Shown here: positions 1 through 10,239 of the stretch, piece by piece | Numbering within the stretch: the stretch's first letter is position 1 | Layout of the letters: the number at the start of each line of letters is the position of its first letter | Assembly (NCBI RefSeq): GCF_030269925.1 | Contig: NC_085126.1 | Coordinates: 436,501 to 500,500 of the forward strand | DNA from: Bombyx mori | Lineage: Eukaryota > Arthropoda > Insecta > Lepidoptera > Bombycidae | Direction of reading: 5' to 3' | DNA: 64,000 bases | Translations under genes and position numbers: made by a program | Notes under the pieces: generated by a model | Told to the model about the DNA's origin: nothing | The model's database searches: none | The model's input: the letters and a program-made list of their open reading frames with translations, nothing else

Positions 1-118
1 ATGAAGTTGGAGCAGCGCCCCTAGCGGCAAACGCAGGCAAACGTTGCAACTCCGTAGATATTTTAGTTAACTTTTACGCTATCGAGAACGTTAAAAAACT
101 CGCACTAAGTACACAGAT
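1..118 (-). mobile_element. MITE fragment (AGTGTGCTTAGTGCGAG family), cut by window edge
   Basis: The stretch holds one long terminal repeat of the small element found whole at 57840-58016: about 50 bases near 66-117 containing TTTTACGCTATCGAGAACG and AAAAAACTCGCACTAAG. Before it lies the conserved GC-rich core (GCGCCCCTAGCGGCAAACG, about 16-34). The opposite end would lie left of base 1. It belongs to the last visible intron of the host gene. No coding capacity. Confidence 0.7.
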
Positions 119-239
119 CCAGCCGATATAGTCAGCACTAATATTGTCATATGGTAGGTTTGCGGCGGCTACGTCATCATCACGCATAGACACATGTGTG
201 TCACGAAAACTGTAGAATAAATAACTCGAAACTTCCAGA

Positions 240-346
240 ATAGTCGTCGTGGCCTAAAGGGTAAGACGCTGGATATGCGCAGCGCGCGGTGCGACTGTGT
301 CAGGGTTCGGATCCCGTAGGCGGGTACTAGTTTTTCAAATTGTTGA
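240..346 (+). mobile_element. Diverged tRNA-like SINE head (Bm1-type)
   Basis: This has the same layout as the tRNA-like heads at 9421 and 38095: GTCGTCGTGGCCTAAAGGGTAAGACG as an A-box-like start, then GGTTCGGATCCCG as a B-box-like motif, then GCGGGTAC. The middle is more GC-rich and differs from the other copies, so it may be an older or sister lineage. The Bm1 body does not follow. It is too irregular to fold as a functional tRNA. Confidence 0.55.
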
Positions 347-770
347 TGTTTGTCACGTGTTCCCGGAATATACCACAATTTTGATTATTTGTGTACATAA
401 TTACATTGAAAATCGGTACCGACCACGCAAACCACAGCATAATTTAATTACGAGTACAAAGAATATTATAATTATGTATTTTAACGCACTTTTACGAGCT
501 TGCTTCTTATCTTTGTATTACATATAAGACATTCGATTATCTTGAAAATTTGTACACGCATCGAGGACCAATAAGGATACAATGTATCAACGAAATTTAA
601 AAACTAAAACGATTTGCTGATTCGTTTAGCTATTGTAGTTTTTATTTTTTTTTAAACTGTTATTTTTTATGAATTAAATATTATATCTTAAAATTGTAAA
701 ATTAAGTTAATCCTCTGTTCATCCACCACGTTGTACCCCTGTAAGCGACGGAGCGACAGAGCGAACTCAC

Positions 771-942
771 AGTTTTATCCTTGGGCTCCTTGGTGTTGAG
801 GTTGTAGAGCGTGCCGCGCTTGAACTCGTCGCCGCAGACGTAGCACACCTCCGTCATCGAGTTCTTGTCCGGCATCGACAGGTCCAGGATGTCGCGGTCC
901 GAGCTGGAGTTGGAGTTGCCCGAGTACACCGACACCGTCGAC
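771..942 (-). CDS. Unrecognised CxxC protein, exon 5 (last visible exon)
   Basis: This is the fifth visible coding exon of the minus-strand host gene. The acceptor reads CGCTTGCAG|G at 943 and the donor ACT|GTGAGT at 770. It enters in phase 2 (the G completes an AGG arginine begun in exon 4) and leaves in phase 0, giving 57 further residues. The translation is coding-like and GC-rich, with a Ser/Asn stretch (SGNSNSSSDRD) followed by EVCYVCGDEFKRG, a CxxC pair at about residues 274/277 of the joined protein. The pair followed by a basic/polar strand resembles the first pair in exon 1 (VCFVCGG), so this may start a second copy of the same cysteine module. The partner cysteines would then be in an exon left of the window. 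Family not recognised. Confidence 0.85.
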
Positions 943-990
943 CTGCAAGCGGACCGTTGCGCGTCAGCCGCAGCGCGCAATGTACACCGT

Positions 991-1112
991 ATCGAACTTA
1001 TATCTCAAGATGGGTGGCGCATTTACGTCGTAGATGTCTATGGGCTCCAGTAACCAGTTAACATTAGGTGGGCTGTGAGCTCGTCCATCCATCTAAGCAA
1101 TAAAAAAAAAGT
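991..1112 (+). mobile_element. Bm1 SINE, 3' fragment
   Basis: The 3' half of the Bm1 consensus is present: ACTTATATCTCAAGATGGG, then GGCGCATTTACG, ATGGGCTCCAGTAACCA, GGGCTGTGAGCTCGTCCA and ATCTAAGCAATAAA with a poly-A tail. It is antisense to the host gene and starts about 50 bp upstream of the exon-5 acceptor. Confidence 0.9.
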
Positions 1113-1142
1113 ATCGTGTACGCCCGGACAAGGGACCTTTTT

Positions 1143-1575
1143 TTATGCTTAGATGGGTGGACGAGCTCAAGCCCACCTGGTGTTAAGTGGTTTTTTTTTT
1201 ATTGCCCTTGTAGCGAGCTCACAGCCCACCTGGTGTTAAGTAGTAGTTTTTTTGTATTGCCCTTGTAGGCAGACGAGCATACGGCCCACCTGATGTTGAG
1301 TGGTTACCGTCGCCCATGGACTTCAGCAATGCCAGGGGCAGAGCCAAGCCGCTGCCTACCGCTCAATACTCTCCACAAGCCTCGTTTGAAGAAGGGCAGC
1401 CCATAGACATCTACAACGTAAATGCGCCATCCACCTTGAGATATAAGTTCTAAGATCTCAGTATAGTTACAACGGCTGCCTTACCCTTCAAATCGAAACG
1501 CATTACTGCTTCACGGCAGAAATAGGCAGGGCGATGGTCCTACCCACGCGGACTCACAAGAGGTCCTACCCACCC
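1143..1575 (-). mobile_element. Nested Bm1 and second SINE-like repeat
   Basis: Three partial 3' ends lie in a row (GAGCTC..GCCCACCTGGTGTTAAG at about 1160 and 1210, then a related repeat at 1243-1385 starting TATTGCCCTTGTAGGCAG and containing ACCGTCGCCCATGGACTTCAGCAATGCC). A Bm1 body in minus orientation follows at 1390-1575, with GCCCATAGACATCTACAACG, ACTGCTTCACGGCAG and GGACTCACAAGAGGTCCTACC. The poly-T tracts mark at least three separate retroposition events at one site. Confidence 0.8.
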
Positions 1576-2143
1576 TATTATACGACTGATAAAAGTATAA
1601 TATAAGTTATAGTAGTATAGTATAAGATAAGTTATCCACATGGTCTTCATTTTTTTTTTATGCGTATAACACATTTGACAACCTTATAACAGATTTATAA
1701 CGCCCCGATAATTCATTACGAATAAGACCCTAGGACTATAATATGTAAATATACGGAACAGTAGTAAAACTCCAGCCAGATAGTGAGTTCTAGTAAGAGA
1801 AGCACTTGGTGGTAGTCTGTGCCATGCGGTCCATGCCACCCATAATCGAACACAGTGGAAGAACATCACATGTGGTCGCGATCCTCAGTAGTGAGGGAAC
1901 GATATAGAAAAGAAGTAGTACATGTAATCTCAGAACGATTTTCATTTTCCTGCAGTTTCCACTACTCGTATACATAAAAGTACTTTTATATTCTAACTTC
2001 GTTTCGTTAAAGTTTAATCATTTAAATATTTTTCTACGCTTCGAGCACTGTACAGTTATCTTGGTCACGGACGACTAAAGATGATGGCACCTTCGGTCGT
2101 CGACATTTCAATGATTTGCCGTCTGTTTGATGTTTTATTATTG

Positions 2144-2315
2144 ACTAGTGACCCGCCCTCGCTTCGCCTCGGAAACTGTAACTTATTATTGATTTCTCCA
2201 TTATTTAATGGATGTTATTATACTTATAAACCTTCCTCTTCAATCACTCTATCTATTAGCATACATAGGGATATAGGGACAGAGAACGCGACTTTGTTTT
2301 ATACTATGTAGTGAT
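2144..2315 (-). mobile_element. Helitron-like fragment
   Basis: It starts (minus-strand 3' end) at ACTAG followed by TGACCCGCCCTCGCTTCGC, the same terminus as the copy at 33640. Internal text such as ATTATACTTATAAACC and CTTTGTTTTATACTATGTAG is typical of this lepidopteran repeat. The TC-starting 5' terminus is not clear, so the right border is approximate. Confidence 0.55.
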
Positions 2316-2319
2316 ATAC

Positions 2320-3360
2320 ATAAAAGACTTAAAAGAAATAACCAAATCTACTGAATATTAATTACGATTTAACCCACAGTTTGCGTAGTGTCATCTGTTC
2401 CCTAGCAACCGACACAAGATCAGCAAACGCAGCATCCGCGCTAAATATAAAAATCAAATATACCAACAAGGTATGTGTCGACTGACAAATATGTATTCTG
2501 TGGTTACACGTCTAGAGTGACGTAACTGTGTGGACGCATCCAAACCTTTATAGTGTGGCATAATTAATGCAAACATCACGTTCAAATAGCAACAGCCAGT
2601 GATCCAATACAGCGTAACGATGTCGGATTATATTGATAATCGAGACGAGAACAGACCAAAAAAATAAAACAAAGAATTTCTATGTAAAATTCCACTACTA
2701 CTGGAAAAATACCAAACAAAATCTACACTAAAAATCAGATACGGACATAGTCATACTCGCTTATCATAAACTTAATTTTAGTGCTTCGTTTCAAGATAAA
2801 AGATAAAAATTTAATTAGCAGAAAATATGAAATATGTTGTACTGTTATACATTCGTGTCCTACCTCAACAATAATGGATATATTTTACCAAAAGTAAAAT
2901 TCGCAGCCTGACCAGCCTAAGACCAGCCTCCAAGTTGAAGACATAAAATAGCCGATAAATTTAAAAGCAAACATCATCTTCGCCAGATTGTTTACCCTTC
3001 AGAGGACACGCCGAGTCTATTATTAGATACAATACTAATCAGTTACATCCACACCTACTTCTTGGCCAATCGGAGTTCGATTGAATCATAAGCGTGTGTC
3101 GACAATCAAACGTTAATAACATATTAACGTTTTCAAGCACGAATTTCGCAAGTTTGTCAACAAGCCATTTATAACATTAAGTTGTGTAGGAGCCCTAATG
3201 ACAAGGATATATGTGCGGATTCATTTAGCCACTCTCAATTTAATACAGCTTCACATCCTGTTGTTAAATTAGGTTTCAAGTAGCTGTTGGGTTAAAGAAT
3301 TACCAGCAATAATATCAGCAGGCTGATTGACTATTATTGTATCACAACAGTTAACCTACG
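2320..3360. other. Intron, no recognised feature
   Basis: AT-rich intronic sequence with stop codons in all frames. I see no repeat family, RNA gene or conserved coding block. Confidence 0.5.
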
Positions 3361-3365
3361 AACGT

Positions 3366-3590
3366 TTTTTTTCGGGCTGTGGTCCGAGCCTCCAACGAGG
3401 TGTCCGCGCCTATGGTATGTGGGATTTGACGGTCTGCAGATGTTAGGAGCATACTGCGGGCCCAATGATATTTTAGGGCCCTACCGCACCAAACGACTCC
3501 ACCTTGCATTATGTATGTATGTATGTATGTATCTGCAGCATCTGCATCTCTGCAGCACAGCGGCCATAATTGGCCACCACTCGCTCAACC
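3366..3590 (-). mobile_element. LINE 3'-UTR fragment, R1-like type
   Basis: A poly-T run then CGGGCTGTGGTCCGAGCC, CCAACGAGG, GCGGGCCCAATGAT and CCAAACGACTCCACC follow the same order as the better-bounded copy at 5655-5911 (GGGCTGGGGGCCCAACC, GCGGGCCCAACC, ACTAAACGACTCCCC). Poly-T on the plus strand puts the sense strand on minus. A short ATGT microsatellite lies at 3511-3531. The family assignment is tentative. Confidence 0.5.
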
Positions 3591-3639
3591 CAAACACTAA
3601 TTTGATTCTTTGGTTTTATTATTATTATCATTTTATTAT

Positions 3640-4187
3640 TTCTGAATATCTTGGGTTTCGTTGTCACGGACTACTAAGGTGTTATTAAACGGAAAGAATC
3701 TCTCTATCCGCATCCAAAAGATTGCTCTAAACGTGTCAGCTCATAATTTACTAGCGGTTTGAATTCGATCTTTTACAATTTTATAAAAGCCATTCCCGAA
3801 GCGAACATTACAACTGCAAAGGGGATGGCCCATTTTAGGCCCAAAGCGGACAATAGATTATAGAAAAAATACTTAGTGCATTAATTTTGTCATAAATAAA
3901 TATGCATTTACTTTCTTGCAAATAAGCGCCACTATAGTTTACAATAAGTAGTTTAAAAAAAGTAACTCTATTGAAAAAACAAGGATTTTTATTTTTGTGG
4001 GAAAAATATTGCCAGCTTCAAATCCTTTTACGTATGAAGTAAATATTTTGAGTATATAAATAAAACATATAAATAAATCATTTTAAGTATTATCATTAAT
4101 CAAACGATTTTAATGGATTTTATGCACATAAAATAACATCGAAGACATACCCATTGGACTTTAACTTGTAACTATACTTGAGACCTT
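3640..4187. other. Intron, no recognised feature
   Basis: AT-rich sequence with no coding pattern or repeat that I recognise. Confidence 0.45.
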
Positions 4188-4310
4188 AGAACTTATATCT
4201 CAAGGTGGATGGCGCATTTACGTTGTAGATGTATGTGGGCTCGAGTAACCACTTAGCAACACCAGGGTGGCTGTGAGCTCGCCCACCCATCTAAGCAATA
4301 AAAAAAACTT
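4188..4310 (+). mobile_element. Bm1 SINE, 3' fragment
   Basis: It contains TTAGAACTTATATCTCAAGG, GGCGCATTTACGTTGTAGATG and GGCTGTGAGCTCGCCCACCC, ending in CTAAGCAATAAAAAAA. It is 5'-truncated. Confidence 0.9.
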
Positions 4311-4311
4311 T

Positions 4312-5298
4312 ACTAGTATTGTTATTTAAATATGTACACCTAAGACAAAAACATAAAAAATAATGTGTACTCGTAAAAAAAAGATTAAGATATAAATCAA
4401 TTATCGGTTATTTAAAAAAATAATCGATATATGAATTTCATGTAATTATTTTTCTTTATACTGACAACACTGAATTTAATCTGACTGACTGATACTTCGC
4501 TTGCTGCTTGTGGTGTTGTGCTTGCGTTCAAAATGGATGTGTTTTGATTTTTCTTCGATTTATTTTACTTTTATCAATAACGTTTCATACTACGACTAAA
4601 AACATTGTGTGAATTGTGGTTTTACCCTGACCGAGATTTAAAACCGTGTATATGCTCTCCTTTGCTATTTTTAGATGATACTAATTGTGTATGAAGATGA
4701 AGAAAATATAGATATTTAAAGAATTAAGTGTGTTTTTATACCCTATTGGATAAAAATACATTAGGAACATCTTAAACATTAAGAAAAGAAAAGTTCTTGA
4801 AGTATCTCACAATCCGACACTTATTTATATAGAAAATTAACCTCAAAACGAGTTTTTATTTTTATTATATTTCTTATAATAGTGGCGTCAATTTCAATAT
4901 ATTTTTTAGATATCCAATACATTTAAGAATTTGAATCAGTACATTTTTATAGTAATATTTGATGTCCATCTTGGGCCTAGCACACTATGGAGAGTGGGCA
5001 ATCCCCTTTCTGCAGCTCACCAAGCCTCCTAATAACTATCCTTCAGGACTCGACGTATTATTCAAAAATAGAGGGTGTAAATATTCTCACAATCTAAACG
5101 ATAAAACATATAACATAAATAGTAATAATTTGCCTAGTTTTAGCAGTATTTATGATTTATTAAGCACAACAAAGGGTAGCCTGCATAGCTCTCTCAACAC
5201 AACACAACTCTTAGCGTCACACGAGACCGCGGGAGCGATGAACCCCGCGTCGACTCATTTAGAATAGCATTACATTATGCGCGGTACAAAAAACATTT
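4312..5298. other. Intron, no recognised feature
   Basis: AT-rich sequence. An open stretch at 4959-5267 has no family resemblance, lacks splice-site support and is not called as a gene. Confidence 0.4.
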
Positions 5299-6008
5299 GC
5301 CAAATACAGCGCAACCTTAATACATATAACGAACCTCAATATAACGACGTCTTCGGTTTAACAAATTCTTCGTTATGTCTTTGAATTAAGAGTCAATATA
5401 AAGCCTTAACATTACATTGCGAAGATTTCTTGCGAACAACCTCTTTATAACGCATTTTCAACGAATTTTCGAAAAAAGTGTAAATACCTCTAATTACCTA
5501 CCTAATTATTTTTAAATAGAATATACATACAGTAATTTGATAAAAATGTGTTATTATTTATTAGTAGACGTTGTTCGTTATAACAAGATGAGTACCTAAT
5601 ATTGAGGTGAATAAAACTATTTTTTTTTTACCTCGTTTGTAGGTAGACCAACCTTTTTTTTTTCTTCGGGCTGGGGGCCCAACCTCCTACGAGGTATGTG
5701 GACTTAACGATTTGCAAGGTGTTGGGAGCAGACCGCGGGCCCAACCCACTAAACGACTCCCCTGCACTCTTACACCCGATCTCCGTCCGGGGTCAGAACC
5801 GGTCAGAGTAGGGGGGTTCCCGGTTCCCGCGGTCAACACTACAACCAGACACGCGGCGCCACCCCGAGGACGCCCGACCCACGGGTCGTCGAGGCGATGG
5901 TCGACGACCTAGGTAGACCAACCTAACCTAACCTCAGTTTACCGAATTACTTGATATAACGAATATTTGCTTGTCCCCTTCCGATTTGTTATAACGAGGA
6001 TGCACTGT
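5299..6008. mobile_element. Candidate pogo/Tigger-like non-autonomous DNA element
   Basis: The left end reads CAGCGCAACCTTAATACATA and then ATAACGAACCTCAATATAACG. The right end, read inward on the minus strand, is CAGTGCATCCTCGTTATAAC. Both ends start CAG(T/C)GCA and carry CGTTATAAC-type motifs, and each is flanked by TA. No transposase is left. A retroposed LINE tail (5655-5911) sits inside it. This is a structural inference only. Confidence 0.45.
5655..5911 (-). mobile_element. 5'-truncated LINE insertion with target duplication
   Basis: Poly-T, then TTCGGGCTGGGGGCCCAACC, then a GC-rich 3' UTR with GACGCCCGACCCACGG up to CGACCT. The 14-base AGGTAGACCAACCT occurs immediately before the poly-T (5641-5654) and immediately after the insertion (5912-5925), which is a clean target-site duplication. 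The sense strand is minus. It resembles 3366-3590, so the two probably belong to one family. Confidence 0.75.
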
Positions 6009-6088
6009 ATTACTATGGGCGGTACAGTGTCGAAGGTGCTCACGGACAACCCGATGTCTGTCCGCGATATCAAAGTTCGGCTTCAAAA

Positions 6089-6338
6089 TCTATACTAATA
6101 TATAAATCTACAGTGGTTATTACGGATGTTCCGTTATAACTACTGAACCATGCATCCGATTGACTTGAAACTTGATATCCATGTATAAAATACATGTATT
6201 TAATGGATAGGCTAATATTTATATGAGTGTTGGACTCCCTGCACCAGTTGCGGGGGCGTTAATGATGAGAATGTTTGTGGGGGTAAGAAACACTAATATT
6301 AATTTTAAATGCCCAGCGAAGCGGACGGGTACAGCTAG
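6089..6338 (+). mobile_element. Non-autonomous Helitron (250 bp)
   Basis: It begins TCTATACTAATATATAAATC after an A and ends ACAGCTAG before a T, the A|TC...CTAG|T insertion signature of Helitrons. An imperfect GC hairpin (GCCCAGCGAAGCGGACGGG) lies just before the terminus. It codes for nothing. Confidence 0.8.
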
Positions 6339-6339
6339 T

Positions 6340-7020
6340 CGTCTATAAATGCAAAAAATTATCTCAGAATAAATAAATCGCCCGGCGAGCACTGCGCAAA
6401 CACGCGGCCCCTACGAATATTGAAAACGGTAAACAACATAGTTCCGGTTCGACTCGACAAATGTAATGTACACAATAAACACACACTCACTCCAAATAAC
6501 GTATTGATGTAATCAAATTGAATTTCACGATTTCTTTTTTTTAATATATTTTATATGGTGTATCTGTCTGATACAAGTGTTAATTTTAGTGTAAATATGA
6601 ATTGGGTAACGTGGATTCAGTAATTTTGTTGTAATTTAGTTTCATTTAATTGAAGTTTTAAGCTTAATAAATAATGATTGGAAGAATTGAAAAGCTTATG
6701 TAGGTTTTAAGATGATTGCAAACAGAGATGTTTTAGTAAGCTTTATCAGAAGTTACACAGCGCCGGGCGGTGCGGGGCGGTATGTAGGCGCCGAGCGGCC
6801 CCTCGTGTGTGTTTGGGAGTCCCGGCTTAAAAATGGCAGAAATTTTTATTGATAACGTCTAATCGAGCTGTTGAAGTATGTGTCTCAAATATATAATATA
6901 ATATAGGGCAAATATATAATATAATATAAGGCAAATTAAAAATTTTGTGAATTTATTTTTTAATATGCAAAGTTATTCTTTCTTTATGAAAATTATCTTT
7001 CATTATGTGCAAAGTACCTG
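6340..7020. other. Intron, mostly unique AT-rich DNA
   Basis: The stretch holds a GC island at 6760-6830 (GCGCCGGGCGGTGCGGGG) and a short ATATAATATA duplication near 6890-6930. No exon borders or coding match seen. Confidence 0.4.
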
Positions 7021-7039
7021 CCTTTTTTTAAGGCTGGTG

Positions 7040-7250
7040 ATCCGTTTACGGATACGCGGTCAAGGGGGATCACAGACCAGTTATGTCGGACTCCGGCGCC
7101 TCCACAGAACAAAAGGGAAAAGAAGAAGACCGAGGTCCTCCTCTTCCAGTTCCTGCTGGGAAACTACGCCTCGACAAAGGCGCGTGAGGCGCTGCGTGGA
7201 CTCAGCCACGCGAAACCTGCCCCGCAAAACCGACTGCCGACTAAACCCAC
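7040..7250. pseudogene. GC-rich retroelement remnant, unassigned
   Basis: A compositionally coding-like block (TCAGCCACGCGAAACCTGCC and neighbours) sits between the intron and a SINE head. An open frame spans it, but the same frame runs through the SINE and an antisense LINE remnant, so that frame is not a gene. It could be LINE ORF1 debris. Confidence 0.3.
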
Positions 7251-7255
7251 ATAAA

Positions 7256-7356
7256 AAGTACCCGCCTGCGGGACGCGAACATCGGCAAGCCGCATCGCTC
7301 GATGCGAATGCACCGGGAATCTTATCCTTTAGGCCACGACGACTTCAAACCCAACG
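7256..7356 (-). mobile_element. tRNA-like Bm1 head, isolated
   Basis: Minus strand: GTCGTCGTGGCCTAAAGGAT, the direct equivalent of the heads at 9421 and 38095, then GCATTCG and a slightly altered B box (GATGTTCGCGTCCCG) and GCGGGTAC. No Bm1 body is attached. Confidence 0.7.
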
Positions 7357-7359
7357 AGA

Positions 7360-7950
7360 GATCGGACCTGTGCTTTGTAAAACACGCGTTTATGCAGGGT
7401 CACACTACCGTTTCGCCTTGTCGAAGACTCCCGACATTTTAAAAGTCAGTGTGGCTTTGCCCAATTGCCTTCGACGTCGAACACAACTCGAAATAGTGAC
7501 CCGAAATATACCGATAGCAAGTATTGCATGCAATGTACAAAAACCTTGGAAACAGCATCGTAACTTGCGGAACACCTACGTAACCAATCACAGCAGTAGA
7601 CTGCGACGCTCTGTCCATTCAAACAGTGGGCGATCCACTTGCAGAAACTATCGGGAAATCCGCAAATAGCAGCTTCGACAGAAGTGCCTTATGCCAGAGC
7701 TTATTGTACGCCTTCGATATGAAGGCTCTCCACCTTTACTCTCCAAGATCTCTGTCCAGCGGCGAGTGAGATAACGGAAGCCATGCTACCTGCCATTGAC
7801 CAGACGGCTCCATCGCCTTGAGCAGCAGGACAATAAGAGCGACAGGGCTGTAACTCAAAGATTTTACCTGGTCACCGTTGCTGCTGGGCTCAATTCAGAG
7901 GCCTACCAGTTTTCTATATGACCCACAAGCGTATACTCTATTTGACATTT
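7360..7950 (-). pseudogene. Degenerate LINE reverse transcriptase
   Basis: Minus-strand translation in shifting frames gives RT-like pieces in the correct order: a block resembling KALLSKL, then GFPDSFCKWIAHCLNGQS (the helix after the first catalytic Asp in many insect LINE RTs), then NWAKPH, then a C-terminal piece with FDKAKR. Stops and frame changes are frequent and the YADD/FADD segment is missing, so there has been an internal deletion. It looks like the R1/I/jockey group. Clade not resolved. Confidence 0.6.
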
Positions 7951-8451
7951 TATTTGTATTTAGTTTATTAGACTATTCCCTCGCCTGATTGTGCGCCAAA
8001 TTACAATGATCGACTTCACATCTTTGGAACCGTTCAATGAAAGTTTACTACACTATGTACTAACTACCTAACTATGCAATTTCGGCCATATCTTCTTGGG
8101 ATCCTTTACCGTTCCGCTAGCTCTACTAGTGGCTCTGGCTCTCAACTTTCAACCTTCCCTAAGTTGATGTAGTATTGTCAGCTTTTCACAAGACCGATTC
8201 AAGGTAGGGAATCCGCTGTGCCATCTCCATAAAGGACTGCAACAAGCAGCAGGGCGGATCGACACAATCACAGCTCAGTACAGTTATATTTTCAAAAGTT
8301 TTTGTTCTTTTTTACATTCCTGGTTTACGCGATTTACATTCCTGGTCTGTTCTCGTGTCGTTTATCCCATAGAGTCGAGACTTGGTACAGTTATCGTTTA
8401 TCGCAACCACAAGGACGGTTTCTGGTGTAGGATCGTCTCGATGCGACTGAC
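7951..8451. other. Intron 4, left part
   Basis: Sequence downstream of the exon-4 donor (GTCAGT at 8451-8446), with no recognised repeat apart from short direct repeats of TTTACATTCCTGGT near 8313-8347. Confidence 0.4.
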
Positions 8452-8579
8452 CTGACGGCGTCCAGGTACCCGGCGGGCTCCGAGGCGCCGGAGTGCTGCG
8501 AGCCGACCGATATGACGGAGGGGTCGCGCGCCCGCAGGTCCAGCACGCCCTCCTCCTCGGGCGCGGGGGGAAACCGCTG
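8452..8579 (-). CDS. Unrecognised CxxC protein, exon 4
   Basis: A 128-bp, very GC-rich exon. The acceptor is GTTTCTAG|CAG|CGG and the donor is CCGTCAG|GTCAGT. It enters in phase 0 from exon 3 and leaves in phase 2. The 42 encoded residues (QRFPPAPEEEGVLDLRARDP... to EPAGYLDAV) are Pro/Glu/Ser/Gly-rich with no cysteine, so this looks like a flexible linker between cysteine modules. The acceptor is a TAG-CAG tandem: using the second AG drops one glutamine and keeps the frame. Only 576 bp of intron separates it from exon 3, the shortest of the four visible introns. Confidence 0.85.
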
Positions 8580-8630
8580 CTAGAAACGAGAAACGAACAA
8601 TGTTAGCCTATTTAATGCTCTCGAAGAGAG

Positions 8631-8660
8631 TTACTACTGGTGGTAGGACCTCTTGTTAAG
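8631..8660 (+). mobile_element. Bm1 SINE, short 5' fragment
   Basis: ACTACTGGTGGTAGGACCTC matches the start of the Bm1 body, then the match stops abruptly (TTGTTAAGAATAA). It is about 50 bp upstream of the exon-4 acceptor, antisense to the gene. Confidence 0.65.
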
Positions 8661-9155
8661 AATAATTATGTATCATATATCATGTACTTATTCATGACCA
8701 ACTCTCGCTTTAAAGAATCATCAATACATTTTATTAAAAGTAATAAAGTTAATAAATTTCCGTAGGTCACTAGCATGTCTTTAATTGCCGCGAAGCAAGT
8801 TCAGGTAGCAGAACATGCCAGTTATTCCTTAACAATCATAATAAAGGTTCAGTCTTGAGTAAAGAGCTAAATGGGCGACCGAACTATATCGATGTCTAGT
8901 GGCGCAAGATAAGGCGAGTCGTGAGCTTCGTCTCTAGCTCTTGGACTGCAAGGAAGTTTTGCCACAACAAGAACTGTATACGTAGCACTCACGCAAAAAG
9001 TAGAAAAATTTCTGGAAATTTTACGTAAAGTGTCTATATGTGCATGTGTGTATGTCATGTTGATGGAAAGAACGTTCGTATTTATGGCATCCGCGGCAGT
9101 TGTCGTCAGATCGCTGTCTCGTCTGCTCGTTACGATAACCGTAAAGAGTACTCAC

Positions 9156-9367
9156 ATTAACAAATTTATTGACATGATTCGTTTCCTTCTCTTCTTTCCT
9201 GAAAGGTGAGGATGCAGGCGGCGCCGGGTCAGTAGGGTATAGAGTCCTCGAGGTGGGCCGGGGCGAGGCGGCGGGGGGCTCCTCCCGAGGAGCCGGGGTA
9301 GTCGACGCATCGTTCGAGAGTCCTAACACTTGCGCTGCGTATTCACCTTGGAAGGACATGTCCGCAC
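9156..9367 (-). CDS. Unrecognised CxxC protein, exon 3
   Basis: A 212-bp exon. The acceptor is TTTCCAG|GT and the donor AAT|GTGAGT. It enters in phase 1: GT completes the glycine whose first base ends exon 2, giving the junction PFIG-ADMSFQGEYAAQVLGL. It contributes 70 residues and leaves in phase 0. After the well-ordered GEYAAQVLGLSNDAS start, the sequence turns low-complexity (TTPAPREEPPAASPRPTSR, then PAPPASSPFRKEEKE). The MSFQGEYAAQ stretch looks like conserved family sequence continuing the exon-2 domain. I have a vague memory of similar insect proteins of unknown function, but cannot name one. Confidence 0.88.
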
Positions 9368-9420
9368 CTGGAAATTTTTATTATAACAGATATTTTATCA
9401 TGTTTATGTGAATGTTTATT

Positions 9421-9845
9421 TGAAGTCGTCGTAGCCTAAATGATAAGACGTCCGGTGCATTCGTATCTAGCGATGCACCGGTGTTCGAATCCCGCAGGCG
9501 GGTACCAATTTTTCTAACGAAATACGTACTCGACAAATGTTCACGATTGACTTCCACGGTGAAGGAATAACATCGTGTAATAAAAATCAAATCAGCAAAA
9601 TTATAATTTGCGTAATTACTGGTGTGGTAGGACCTCTCGTGAGTCTACGCGGTTAGGTACCACCGCCCCGCCTATTTCTGCCGTGAAGCAGTAATGCGTT
9701 TCGGTCTGAAGGGTAGGGCAGCCGTTGTAACTATACTGAGACCTTAGAACTTCTATCTCAAGGTGGGCGGCGCATTTACGTTGTGGTTGTCCATGGGCTC
9801 CAGTAACCACTTAACACCAGGTAGGCTGTGAGCTCGTCAATTGGT
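9421..9845 (+). mobile_element. Full-length Bm1 SINE with tRNA-like head
   Basis: The head runs from TGAAGTCGTCGTAGCCTAAA (A-box-like) through GGTGTTCGAATCCCG (B box) and GGCGGGTACC. Next comes a linker with CACGATTGACTTCCACGGTG and AATTTGCGTAATTACTGGTG, and then the usual Bm1 body to GGCTGTGAGCTCGTC. The same head-linker-body order occurs at 37750-38098 and 51650-52130, so this is a real unit, probably the full-length element whose common short copies are 5'-truncated. The head begins about 50 bp upstream of the exon-3 acceptor. Confidence 0.85.
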
Positions 9846-9849
9846 CTTC

Positions 9850-10235
9850 CGTCTCAGCTCGTCCGCAAAATTAATAAAAAGGTACATTAAAATACAAGTA
9901 CAAAATAAAAACTCCTCTTCTATACGTCGTTTAAAAACATTTCCCTTTCATTCAAAGCTCGTTACAAATTCTCCATTCACCGTCGACCAAAATGACCTCG
10001 ACCGCGTGTAATGCCCCGACATCTTCTGTGTAAGGTCACATCTACGACAGCACTAGGTCATAGGTCATAATTAACATTTCATTGGGTCTGTTAAGGCGTC
10101 GTGCTATTGCTAAATGTTAACAGAAGCGAAACAGGACTTTGGATATTAACAACGAACGATAATGAATATTTTGAACTACATTTAATGTTACATTCAATAT
10201 AAGCTGATTTTCATTTAGTACTAAACACACGCACA
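9850..10235. other. Intron 2, no recognised feature
   Basis: Unique-looking AT-rich DNA between a Bm1 copy and an RTE-type LINE tail. Confidence 0.4.
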
Positions 10236-10239
10236 CGCT

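Noticed and set aside
240..346. Functional tRNA gene
   Set aside because: A/B-box-like motifs are present, but the acceptor and anticodon stems do not form properly. It fits a SINE head.
702..980. 92-codon open frame taken as a whole gene
   Set aside because: Only 771-942 has coding character and good splice borders. The rest is intron read-through.
4959..5267. 102-codon frame
   Set aside because: No recognised motif, no splice sites, in AT-rich intron, opposite in strand to the host gene.
5920..5940. CCTAACCTAACC as interstitial telomere repeat
   Set aside because: Only about three units, too short to call a telomeric tract. Mentioned only as possible target context.
6947..7669. 240-codon open frame
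   Set aside because: It runs through intron sequence, a SINE head on the other strand and an antisense LINE RT relic. No domain, and composition changes along it.
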